Source: Corythucha ciliata
Taxonomy: Eukaryota > Arthropoda > Insecta > Hemiptera > Tingidae
Direction of reading: 5' to 3'
DNA: 64,000 nt
Assembly (NCBI GenBank): GCA_038030265.1
Contig: CM075942.1
Coordinates: forward strand, 66,654,926-66,718,925
Shown here: positions 26,900 to 37,535 of the stretch, one piece after another
Position numbering within the stretch: position 1 is the stretch's first letter
How the letters are laid out: each line of letters begins with the position of its first letter
Program-made: the position numbers and the translations under genes
Notes under the pieces: model-generated
What the model was told of the DNA's origin: nothing
Database searches by the model: none
Seen by the model: only the letters and a program-made list of their open reading frames with translations

Positions 26900-27640
26900 T
26901 CGATTCAGTCCCCACGGATTCGTTGCTAAAATCAAGAAATACGCTAATTCGCGACTAAAATTGAGACAAAACACCCATATTCGCGCCTATAAAATCGCAA
27001 AAAAGGCACCAATTTACGGTTTGAATGGAGAAAAGGCACGTTTTAATGGCTTATAATGAGGAAAAAAAGGCTACTTCCCGACTGAATTTGAGAAAGAGAG
27101 ATCAATCGCAGCAACAATTTAAAAAAAGGCCACTTTGCGGATTCTCGAGCCTATATGTCATTCACTGCGAGGCTAAAAAAATGAGAAAAAGCACGAAATA
27201 ATCGCCCAATTTGCGCCTAATGTTGAGATAAATCGCTAATCTACGGCTCAAATTTAGGAAACATTCAAATTCACGGCTGAAATTATGAAAAAGCACTGAT
27301 TCATCGCTTTAGAATGGAAGAGAAAGTGCTAATTCACAAAATTGAGAAATATATATAAAATCGTAGCTAAATTTCTAGCAAATCTGCATACAACTTCGTG
27401 GCTAAAATTGAGAAAAAGCACTGATTCGTGGCTATATAAAAGAGTTGTTAACTGTTTATTCACTGATTAAATTGCAAAAAAGAGTCTCTTTTTATATAGC
27501 TACAATGGAGAAAAGCGCTAATTCAAAGCTGAAAATGAAACAAATCAATATAATTTGCGTCTAAAATAGAGAAAAAAAAATTAAGGAACAATTAATATCA
27601 AAAAAATTAATTTGCTTATTTTCGCTGTTAAAATAGCAAA
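26900..27640 (+). repeat. ~30-bp tandem array, family A (forward)
   Basis: Diverged copies of a 30-bp unit close to AATTCGCGGCTAAAATTGAG followed by AAAAAGCGCT. The ORFs around 26660-27060 partly run through it. Confidence 0.8.
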
Positions 27641-27849
27641 AAGTCAGGGCTGTTTTTACTACATTTGAGGCTCCGGGCCTGGGGAGACATTGGGCCCCCT
27701 CAGTGAGTGGGGGGGGGGGGTCATTCTGGTAAAAACTGCCGGGGTATTAGCGGAGAGTGGTAAACATGAGTCAATTTTTCTTATTTTTGAGAAATCACGA
27801 TATACAATTCGGCCACCTGCCTGACCTTTACCCATGAATTATGATTTTG

Positions 27850-28210
27850 TCTCAATTTTCAGCCGCAATCCGCAAATAGCGGTGAATGAGCGTTTTTTGC
27901 GAAATTAGCGCTTTTCACATTGTTTTTCAAGACGCGAATTCGCGTTTTTCTTTTTTTCTTCCTTGAATTAGCACTTTTCTCAGTTTTAGCTGCGTGAATT
28001 AGCGCTTTTTCCTATTTCAGTCCCGATTTGGCCCCAAAAGTTCGTGATTTTGCGTTGTCTCAATGTCAGCTGTGAATTAGCGCTTTTATATATACCAACA
28101 GTCATAAATTTCAGCAATTTTTCTCAATTTCAGCCGGGAATCAGAGTTTTTCTCCATTTTCAGAAGCGAGTTTACCCATTCGGTCTCATCTTATCTACTT
28201 ACTTAAAAAT
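27850..28210 (-). repeat. ~30-bp tandem array, family A (reverse)
   Basis: Reverse-complement family A units (CTCAATTTTAGCCGCGAATT then AGCGCTTTTT). The array ends at a G/C-rich stretch (28240-28290, GGGGCCCC...CGCCCCTG) that resembles the terminal sequence of a hAT-like element and matches the text after the array at 39.1-39.2 kb. Confidence 0.75.
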
Positions 28211-28755
28211 CCCGATTTTTTTATCTTTAAGCTTTTCAGGGGCCCCATCTGAACGGGGGACCGGGGCGGTCCGCCCCCCCTCGCCCCTGCCACGGTACGC
28301 TAGAGGGCTGAAGTGCAGGAACGCATTTTCATAGTGCATTTTCTCGAGGGGTGTGGGCTGCCGCCGTTAAGAGAGGGAGCCGCCCAAAAATGGGAATTTT
28401 CAGTTTTTATGTTCATGAATGTATGAACGTGAAAAGGAGACTTGATATCCGCTTGGACGTTGATTTTTGCTTTTTTTGACAATTCTCATGGTGTCAGTGA
28501 GGTTTTGAACAATTTTTTCGACTCCGCATTAAATCCAAGTCCACGAAATTTGATATCTGAACAATAACGACCTCTGTCCGACCGAAAATTATATCCCTGC
28601 CGCCGCCGCCCCCGGATAGTTGTTTGCAGGGAGTCTAACCCTCGAAATTTGGTATTTGAATGACTCGTAAAATTTGGTTCTTGTTTTCACTGGCGGACCT
28701 ACACCTTTCGGGGCCCGGGGCGAAAATCTCCAAGAGGCCCCTAAGTCTCTATTAA

Positions 28756-28896
28756 CGTTTTTTCATTTGCATAAAATTCAGCTCTGAAGCAGAGCATTTC
28801 CACCCGTCTTCTTGGAATTATATCATAATTATGGTAAAGGAGAAGACGGGTAGAAATGCTCGCCTCCAGAGCTGAGTTTTACGCAAATGGAAAACG
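28756..28896. repeat. Long hairpin inverted repeat
   Basis: The arm 28756-28812 (CGTTTTTTCATTTGC...ACCCGTCTTCT) pairs with 28841-28896 with a handful of mismatches, leaving a 28-bp loop. It lies immediately inside a CACTGGCGGAC...GGGCCCGGGG transposon-end-like sequence (28684-28755). It is probably a foldback insertion into that element. Confidence 0.75.
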
Positions 28897-28939
28897 ACAT
28901 TATATATAAACGAGAAATATAATTTGTTTGTAGCGTTAA

Positions 28940-31915
28940 ACTATGGCCTTTTCCTTATTTTATCCACGAATTATGCTCTATTTCCACACCCTATCCGCCG
29001 ATTAGCGCTTATGCCCAGTTTAAGCCACGAATTTCTCAATTTTTACAACTTATACCGCACATTAGCGTTATTCGCGTAACGGTTTTCCCCAATTTCAGCC
29101 TCGGATTAGCGGTTTCACCCCCCTCCATCACCACAACACAAATAGCCATGAATTTGTCTTTTTCTCAACTTTAGCGGCAAAGCAGCGTTTTTATCCTGTG
29201 AATTAGCGGTTTTGTTTTTCAAGTTGGCGTTTTCCTGAATTTTATCTGTAAACTAGCAGAGCTATTTTAGTAGGGAATGAGCACTTTTCTCAGTTTGAGA
29301 TAAAAATTGTCATTTTTCCTTGTGTTTTCCTGAATGTTAGCCGCAAAAAATAGCGGTATCAAACGCTAATCCCAGTTTTATAGCCACGCATTAACGGGGT
29401 TTCCAACTATTACCCATAAATTGACGGTTTTTCTCAATTTTAGCCTCAACATTGCCTTCAGAAGCCACGAATTGGCGTCTTTTTAACTGTTGACCCAAAT
29501 TGAAATGTTTACCTTATTTAACCGCGAATTAGAGATTTTCCTCAATTTTTGCCGCGAATCTTCTTAAGTTTAGAAGCTTTTTAGGGTTTTCTAGCAAATT
29601 TGGCAATTTTTCCCATTTTTAACATTGAATTAGCATTTTTTAACAACTTAAGGCTGAAAATTAGTATTTCCCTTAATTTCTAGAGGATAATTGCTTATTG
29701 ACCGCAAATAATCATTGTTCTTTATTTACATTTTAGTATCGCATTAGCAATTTTGTTTTACCTTTGACTATAACCTGCCGTTTTGCCGTTTTTCTCAATT
29801 TTAGCCACAGAAGGCGCGAAAAAGTAGATACTACAATTTATCCGTGAAATAGCGATTTTACTCAATCTTAGCCCCCGAAATAGCCCTTTCAGCTGCAAAT
29901 TATCCATTTATAGCAGGGAATTATCAGCTTTCCCCAATTTGATCTAAAAATTATCGTTTTTTTTATTTATGCCGCGCTAATTAGTGTTTTTGTCAATGTT
30001 AGCTGCTTTTTTTTTACATTTTGTAGTCCCACGTTGGCACTCTTTTTTTGTTCTACAATTTTTGCTATGGATTAGCGTTTTTTCTCTGTTTTAGACTCGG
30101 GCGGAAGGTGTTGAAAAAAAAAATATTTCTGTTTTTTCAACTTTAGCCGGGAATTAGTGATTTTCCTCAATTTTATTCGCGGGTTAGCGCTTTTTTTTTT
30201 TTACTTTTAGCTGCACAGTAGCGTTATTTCTATCCATTCCGTTAGCGATTTTTCACAATTTTAGTCTCGAACTAGGGTTTTCTCAATTTTAGGTACAGAT
30301 TTGCCATTTTTAGCTCAGCGAATTAGCACTTTTTCTCTATTTCAGCTGAAAATGAGCGTTCTTCTTAATTTTAGGCGCGCTAATTATTAGTGTTTTTTTT
30401 TTCAATTGTAATCGCATTGTTGTCAATATTTTAGCCCCGCATGAGCATTTTTTTTCTTATTTCAACATGGATTAGCGCATGTTTTAGCCTCGAAGCGAAG
30501 CTACGAATTTGCGTTTTCACAATTTTAGCTGCGAATTATCTTAGTAAATCCGCGAAATGATGTGTTACCTCCACTTTACCCGCGATTTTAGCGTGTTATG
30601 CTCATTTTGCGGTGAATTGCGGCATTTCTTTTCTTTTTATACGCGAATGGGCGATTTTTCGCAATTTCAGTCGTGAATTTGCCATTTTTGCCCAATTATA
30701 ACCAGAATTAGCGTTGTTTTTGTCAATTTTATACTGCATGTGGCTTGTACTTCATTGTGATAGTAGAGGGTGTTTTTTCAATTTTAGCCGTGGCTTTGGC
30801 CCAAAAACAACATTTTTGCATCGATTTCCACATTTTAGCTGTATAATGTCCACTTTAACCGCTTATTATTTAGGAATTAGGTCTCAATTTTAGCCATTAA
30901 TTAAAGATTTGTTGCACTTTTAGCTCTGAATTAGCTTTCATCGGTTTTAGCTATGAAAGTAGCAGTATTTATCACTTTTTCTCTATTTTAGCCGCAAAAT
31001 TAGCTATACCCTTCACATTCTGACGTGAAATATTGCGCGTTATGTTTAAGCCACGTCGCGAAGCGGACTTTTTATGCTTCGCAGTGATCGTGAATGTATG
31101 TATTCTAAACTTCCCCACAATTTTATTATCCGGGAAATAGCGCTAATTTCAGCCATTAAAGCAATTTTTCTCCATTTTAGCAGTTGACACCAGAAACATC
31201 TGCGAATGCGGTCTCTAATTCTCAATTTTAGCCGTGAATAGAGTTTTTTTCTAGTTTCGAGCACCTTTTACTACCTTTTTAGCAACGAATTAGCGATTTT
31301 CCTCACTTTTAGCTTCGAATTAGCTTCCATAAGTTTTTAGCTGTGAAATTAGCGCTTTTTAAAGCTTTTTAGCCCCAAAATTTTGCGATATTTTTCAATT
31401 TCAGCCACGAATTGTCGCGTTCTTTTGTTTAAGCCAAGACGAAGCGGCCTCCGGTGAGACCTCGGATAAATTTTAGCTGCGAATTAGCCGTTTTGTCCGT
31501 GAATTAGCTGTTTTCGCCAATTTTAGCCGCGAATAGGAGCTTTTCTCAATTTTAGCGGCAAAAAATTTTCGTTTCTATATTTATGAACTAGAGCCGCGAG
31601 TTTGTAATTTGTTTCACTTTCAGCTGTGCATTGGGGGTTTTCTGCCTTTTAGCCGCGATTCGTATCCTTTTGGTAAATTTTTATAGCCGTGATTTGTCGC
31701 TTATTTTTCTCTATTGTAGCCGTGAATGAGCGTTATTTTAATATTTCAGCCGCGAATTATTTGCGCTATTTCCTATTTTTAGCCGCGAATTGGCTCTTAT
31801 AGGTTTGAATTCGCGCTCGTTCCAATTTTACCTGCGATTTAGCTTTGTTATACAGAAAAACAAAAACATTAGTTGTGGATTCATCTTTTTACCCATTTTA
31901 TTCGTGAATTAGCGC
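28940..31915 (-). repeat. ~3-kb tandem array, family A (reverse)
   Basis: About one hundred diverged copies of the family A unit in reverse orientation (TTTTAGCCGCGAATTAGCG then CTTTTTCTCAA). It is the largest array in the window. No open frame of note lies within it. Confidence 0.9.
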
Positions 31916-33686
31916 GAGTGTACTTGGAAAAATCAGAAATTTACGGTTTTCGGCGTGATATCGCAACTAAAAATGAGACGAATGGGTGGCTAGAATGGAG
32001 GAAAAGTGTTCAATCACAGCCAAAATTGTGAAAACGACAATCACGATTCCAACGGGCATTTCTCGGCTGCAAATTGAGATAAATTGCTAACTCATGGCTA
32101 AAACTGGAAAAATTGCTAATTCGCTGTAAAAATAGAGGAACCCCCAAATTATCGACTTGAAGGTATGAAAAGCGCTCATTCACAGGTGAATTTATAAAAC
32201 ACCATTTCGCGGATAAAATTAGGAAAAAAGCTATTTCGCGAATAAAATAGGCAAAAATAGCTGATTCGCGGCTAAAATTGAAGAAAACAGATAATTCATA
32301 GCTGTAAATAAGAAAAAATCGCTAAGTCACTGCTAACATTGATATAATGGTTAATCCGCGGATGAAGTTAGCGGCTAAAATTGAGGCAAAGCGCATTCAC
32401 AACTCGGTTAATTGAGAAAAACGTTAATTAGCGGCTAAAATTGATAAAAAGTGCCCATTCACAGCAGAAATTGAGACAATTGTACTGATGTGGAGGAAAT
32501 TCGAGCATTGAATTTTGAAAAAACTACTAAAATGGTAAAAACAAAAAAAAAATCGAAAAAACTCTATAATTCGCGGGATAAATTGAGAAAAATGCTGATT
32601 CGCCGATAAAATTTAGAAAAGTGCTAATTCGCGGCTGAAATTGAGGAAAAGCGCCGATTCGGGGCTAAAAATGAGAAGAACTCCGCACTCGAAAATAAAA
32701 TTGAGAAAACACCAATTCACGGATAAAATTAAGGAATAGCGCTCATTCATGAAAAAAAATTAAAAATCATAAATTCGCTGTTTTCGGGGGCCATTTCATG
32801 GCAGATATTGAGATATAGAGCTAATTCATGGCTAAAAGTGAAAAACATTTCTAATTCACGGCTAAAATCGAGAAAATTCTCGGCTGTAATAAGGTAAGAG
32901 AGCCGGTGTTTGAGTCAAGTATTTTTGTGCATATCCAGCAGTGTTTCATTCCCCTTGGTAAGAAAAGAAATTGATTGAAGTTTTCTATAAAATACTATCC
33001 ACCTTCCATCCTCGATTGGAATTCCTGGTTTGTGTTGTGAATGACTTTGACAAACTGACCACTGACTTCTCGTGTGTTAGTTCAAGAAGACCTTAAACGA
33101 GGTTCTAACCCAAATTCATTTACTTTCCGTGCTAGGACAGAAAATATTCTATCTGGATCAGTACAGAAAATTTCTCGAATGTCACTGTGCACTGGTTAAT
33201 TTCTCAGTCACTTTTGGGCAGAGAAATAATGACTACTTTCGGAGCATGCCGAGTGAAAAATACTTTAGCTCCTAGGCATGAAAAGAGACACTTTTGGACT
33301 CATTCGCGGCTGTAAAATTCGGGTTTAGTATCATGTAGGATAAAAAAAAAAAATATTATTAGTCAAAAACCTATCAAGAATCAGGCCGTTGTATACCACA
33401 TTCAAATCATTCCCAAAATGCTGAAAATTCAAGACTATTGAGCACCTCCATACATACATGTCTCCTCTATTTACTTAAAATTGAGAACTACACTACACTT
33501 CACCTTTCTATCGATGAAGACTAAGGATGGGATGGTAGTGATGGGCATGGTGGGAAATGGTAGGGGAGAGAGCCTTAATTTTCGCCCCCCTTGAACCAAA
33601 ATACTTCCGCCGCCACTGTCAACACTACTAAAAATTATATTCCTAGTTTAATTAGAGACTAAAGGGTCTCCAAGAGATTTCCGCCC
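31770..33686. repeat. 1.9-kb direct duplication, copy 1
   Basis: Starts at TTCCTATTTTTAGCCGCG and ends at GAGATTTCCGCCC. It is nearly identical to 33917-35833, with roughly 20-30 differences that are mostly single-base indels in homopolymers plus a few substitutions. It holds the end of the reverse array, the forward array and about 800 bp of non-array DNA (32.9-33.69 kb). Confidence 0.93.
31930..32895 (+). repeat. ~30-bp tandem array, family A (forward)
   Basis: The orientation of the family A unit flips at about 31.92 kb, and forward units (CGCGGCTAAAATTGAG) run to about 32.89 kb. The flip gives a head-to-head, potentially cruciform-forming junction. Confidence 0.85.
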
Positions 33687-33870
33687 AGTGGCGGCGGAAA
33701 TATTTTGGTTCAGGGGGGGGGGGGCGAAAATTAAGGCGCTTCCCCCCTTCCCTTCCCCACCTTACCATACACTACCATCACTTCCTTAGTTTTCATCAAT
33801 AGAAGGTGAAGTGTAGTGTAGTTCTCAATTTTAAGTAAATAGAGGAGGCAAGGTATTGTATGGAGGGCAG
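33686..33870. repeat. Inverted copy of a hAT-type terminus between the duplicates
   Basis: Begins CAGTGGCGGCGGAA and is the reverse complement of the stretch at about 33445-33618, which ends TTCCGCCGCCACTG, leaving a large palindrome with a 67-bp gap. Its text is closest to the right end of the element at 37536-40065. It breaks off at about 33870 into another G-rich transposon-end-like sequence (GGGGCGGATACAGGGGG). Confidence 0.75.
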
Positions 33871-33916
33871 GGGCGGATACAGGGGGTGGGCGATCGGGCT
33901 GAGCCCGAAAGGCGGA

Positions 33917-35833
33917 TTCCTATTTTTAGCCGCGAATTGGCTCTTATAGGTTTGAATTCGCGCTCGTTCCAATTTTACCTGCGATTTAGCTTTGTTATAC
34001 AGAAAAACAAAAACATTAGTTGTGGATTCATCTTTTTACCCATTTTATTCGTGAATTAGCGCGAGTGTACTTGGAAAAATCAGAAATTTACGGTTTTCGG
34101 CGTGATATCGCAACTAAAAATGAGACGAATGGGTGGCTAGAATGGAGGAAAAGTGTTCAATCACAGCCAAAATTGTGAAAACGACAATCACGATTCCAAC
34201 GGGCATTTCTCGGCTGCAAATTGAGATAAATTGCTAACTCATGGCTAAAACTGGAAAAATTGCTATTCGCTGTAAAAATAGAGGAACCCCCAAATTATCG
34301 ACTTGAAGGTATGAAAAGCGCTCATTCACAGGTGAATTTATAAAACACCCATTTCGCGGATAAAATTAGGAAAAAAGCTATTTCGCGAATAAAATAGGCA
34401 AAAATAGCTGATTCGCGGCTAAAATTGAAGAAAACAGATAATCATAGCTGTAAATAAGAAAAAATCGCTAAGTCACTGCTAACATTGATATAATGGTTAA
34501 TCCGCGGATGAAGGTTAGCGGCTAAAATTGAGGCAAAGCGCATTCACAACTCGGTTAATTGAGAAAAACGTTAATTAGCGGCTAAAATTGATAAAAAGGG
34601 CCCATTCACAGCAGAAATTGAGACAATTGTACTGATGTGGAGGAAATTCGAGCATTGAATTTTGAAAAACTACTAAAATGGTAAAAACAAAAAACAAAAT
34701 CGAAAAAAACGCTATAATTCGCGGGATAAATTGAGAAAAATGCTGATTCGCCGATAAAATTTAGAAAAGTGCTAATTCGCGGCTGAAATTGAGGAAAAGC
34801 GCCGATTCGGGGCTAAAAATGAGAAGAACTCCGCACTCGAAAATAAAATTGAGAAAACACCAATTCACGGATAAAATTAAGGAATAGCGCTCATTCATGA
34901 AAATAAATTAAAAATCGTAAATTCGCTGTTTTCGGGGGCCATTTCATAGCAGATATTGAGATATAGAGCTAATTCATGGTTAAAAGTGAAAAACATTTCT
35001 AATTCACGGCTAAAATCGAGAAAATTCTCGGCTGTAAGAAGGTAAGAGAGCCGGTGTTTGAGTCAAGTATTTTTGTGCATATCCAGCAGTGTTTCATTCC
35101 CCTTGGTAAGAAAAGAAATTGATTGAAGTTTTCTATAAAATACTATCCACCTTCCATCCTCGATTGGAATTCCTGGTTTGTGTTGTGAATGACTTTGACA
35201 AACTGACCACTGACTTCTCGTGTGTTAGTTCAAGAAGTCCTTAAACGAGGTTATAACCCAAATTCATTTACTTTCCGTGCTAGGACAGAAAATATTCTAT
35301 CTGGATCAGTACAGAAAATTTCTCGAATGTCACTGTGCACTGGTTAATTTCCAGTCACTTTTGGGCAGAGAATAATGACTACTTTCGGAGCATGCCGAGT
35401 GAAAAATACTTTAGCTCCTAGGCATGAAAAGAGACACTTTTGGACTCATTCGCGGCTGTAATAAAATTCGGGTTTAGTATCATGTAGGATAAAAAAAAAA
35501 AAAATATTATTAGTCAAAAACCTATCAAGAATCAGGCCGTTGTATACCACATTCAAATCATTCCCAAAATGCTGAAAATTCAAGACTATTGAGCACCTCC
35601 ATACATGTCTCCTCTATTTACTTAAAATTGAGAACTACACTACACTTCACCTTTCTATCGATGAAGACTAAGGATGGGATGGTAGTGATGGGCATGGTGG
35701 GAAATGGTAGGGGAGAGAGCCTTAATTTTCGCCCCCCTTGAACCAAAATACTTCCGCCGCCACTGTCAACACTACTAAAAATTATATTCCTAGTTTAATT
35801 AGAGACTAAAGGGTCTCCAAGAGATTTCCGCCC
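33917..35833. repeat. 1.9-kb direct duplication, copy 2
   Basis: Partner of 31770-33686. After the shared end (GAGATTTCCGCCC) this copy continues into CGGGCTCC...GTTCCGCCACTG (to 35863), a hAT-type terminus. The same terminus in opposite orientation begins the inner element at 38031. Confidence 0.93.
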
Positions 35834-35863
35834 CGGGCTCCGACAGGCGTTGTTCCGCCACTG

Positions 35864-36179
35864 TTTCAGCCTTAAAACTTTACTTCTTCGGACTGTGCTA
35901 ATTATGCTTGTCGGTCATCTAAACTTTACAGCCGGAAATATTCGGCGTAAATTACTGGTTTTTTATTGTGGGGGGGGGGGGGCTTTAGCACTTCGTCGTT
36001 TTTTCCAGATTTTTTCTTGGCAGTTCTTCATTGCCATCACTGCTGCTCTCTGCAGGAGAACCAGGAAAATACGAGGAATCACTTTCGAGAGGTTCCAAAC
36101 CTGACAAAACAAAAAAGTTGCCGTGTAACCCTTACCTGGTTGCTTTTCAGTTAATTTCTCGTTTTCTTTGTATTTTGAA
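35864..36179 (+). promoter_or_regulatory. PSMA4 upstream region
   Basis: These 316 bp between a transposon terminus (CCGCCACTG ending at 35863) and the PSMA4 ATG must hold the promoter and leader. No TATA box is evident. A TGCTTTTCAG near 36141-36150 could be a leader-intron acceptor. A poly-G run lies near 35970. Confidence 0.4.
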
Positions 36180-37316
36180 ATGGTAAGTACCTAAACGATT
36201 ATAATAGCAATAAAATTGGGGGAAATCTTCTATAAATTAACCTCTTGAATTCATCATATTGTGTGCTTTTAATAGGCTCGAAGGTATGACTCCAGGACGA
36301 CGATATTTTCCCCTGAAGGTACTCATGTCAAAATAATTTAATTTTTAATTGATTTTCTAGGCTTACGGTGGTAATTTATTCCAGGGAGACTTTATCAAGT
36401 TGAATATGCCATGGAAGCGATTAGTCACGCTGGTACTTGTATCGGGATTTTGGCTAACGATGGCATCATCTTGGTAGCCGAAAAGAAAAATCCTAATAAG
36501 CTACTCGATGAGTCCGTGTACTCCGAGAAAATTTATAAGTTAAACGAGTGAGTGCCAACTTTTTTTCCTCCTGAAATCACGCGCTCATACTTCCACCCCC
36601 GTTAGGAACATGATTTGTAGCTTGGCCGGCATCACGTCTGACGCCAACGTACTTACAAATGAACTGCGGCTAATATCCCAACGGTATTTACTCCAGTACG
36701 GTGAAACCATTCCGTGCGAGCAGCTCGTCTCTTGGTTGTGCGACGTTAAACAAGCGTACACGCAGTACGGTGGCAAACGTCCGTTCGGCGTTTCAGTCTT
36801 GTACATGGGTTGGGACAAACACTACGGGTTTCAACTGTATCAGTCTGACCCCAGTGGTAATTACTCCGGATGGAAGGCCACTTGCATTGGTCACAACAGC
36901 GGGGTAAATTCAGCTAAATACTCAATAATTCTAAATGTCTCGGTTCACGCTAATTTGTAACCATTTAGGCCGCCGTTTCAAGTCTGAAAACCGACTACAA
37001 AGAGGGTGAAATGACCATTAAGGATGCTCTCGCTCTAGGAATCAAAGTTCTGAGTAAAATTCTCGACACAACCAAACTTTCCACCGATAGAAGTATGGTC
37101 TTCTAATCTTTAACTGAAAAGTCCCTTGTATTCATTTTTTTTTCTCTCTCTCTCAATAACTTCACAGCGGAAGTTGCCACCCTTCAACGCATCAACGGAA
37201 AGTGCGTCACAAGAATTCTAGCCAATAGTGAAGTTCAAGGGTTAATTGACGCGTACGAAAAATCCGAAGCTGAGGCTGCTGCTCAGAAAAAAGAAAAAGC
37301 TCCCAAAACGTCCTAG
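36180..37316 (+). CDS. PSMA4: Proteasome subunit alpha type-4 (20S alpha-3)
   Basis: Six coding exons: 36180-36182, 36276-36318, 36385-36547, 36606-36903, 36969-37092, 37168-37316. Phases all match and the product is 259 residues (human PSMA4 has 261). The first coding exon holds only the ATG. The proteasome alpha-subunit signature is intact ([20 protein letters not shown]), followed by the VEYAMEAI helix and LVAEKK. Later landmarks are [26 protein letters not shown] and the Lys-rich tail EKAPKTS. Alpha subunits form the outer rings of the 20S core; they gate substrate entry and carry no catalytic threonine. Introns are 58-93 bp. The gene is complete and appears functional, squeezed between two hAT-type insertions. 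Confidence 0.97.
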
Positions 37317-37527
37317 TTGAATTACTTAATTTTAACATGAGATTCATGGGGCTTCTTAATTAAGTTTGAGCGCTAATTTTTTCTAATAACAAAACAAAAT
37401 ATATAAAATGGTCTTGAAATTTCTCGTACACAATCTTCAGCATTCTCTTGTTTGTCCCAGCGCTACACACACCACTTGGAGCTTTCTCACTGGTCAATAG
37501 TTCCCAGTAGCAGTGAAATTTCAACGG
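37317..37527 (+). other. PSMA4 3' flank
   Basis: AT-rich DNA just after the PSMA4 stop, expected to hold the 3' UTR. No canonical AATAAA was found before the transposon at 37536; ATATAAAA near 37400 might serve. Confidence 0.4.
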
Positions 37528-37535
37528 CTCATGGT

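Noticed and set aside
26620..28300. A candidate hAT element with CCACAGTA / CCACGGTA as target duplication
   Set aside because: The right side has a CGCCCCTG terminus, but the left side lacks a matching CAGGGGCG start next to the putative duplication.
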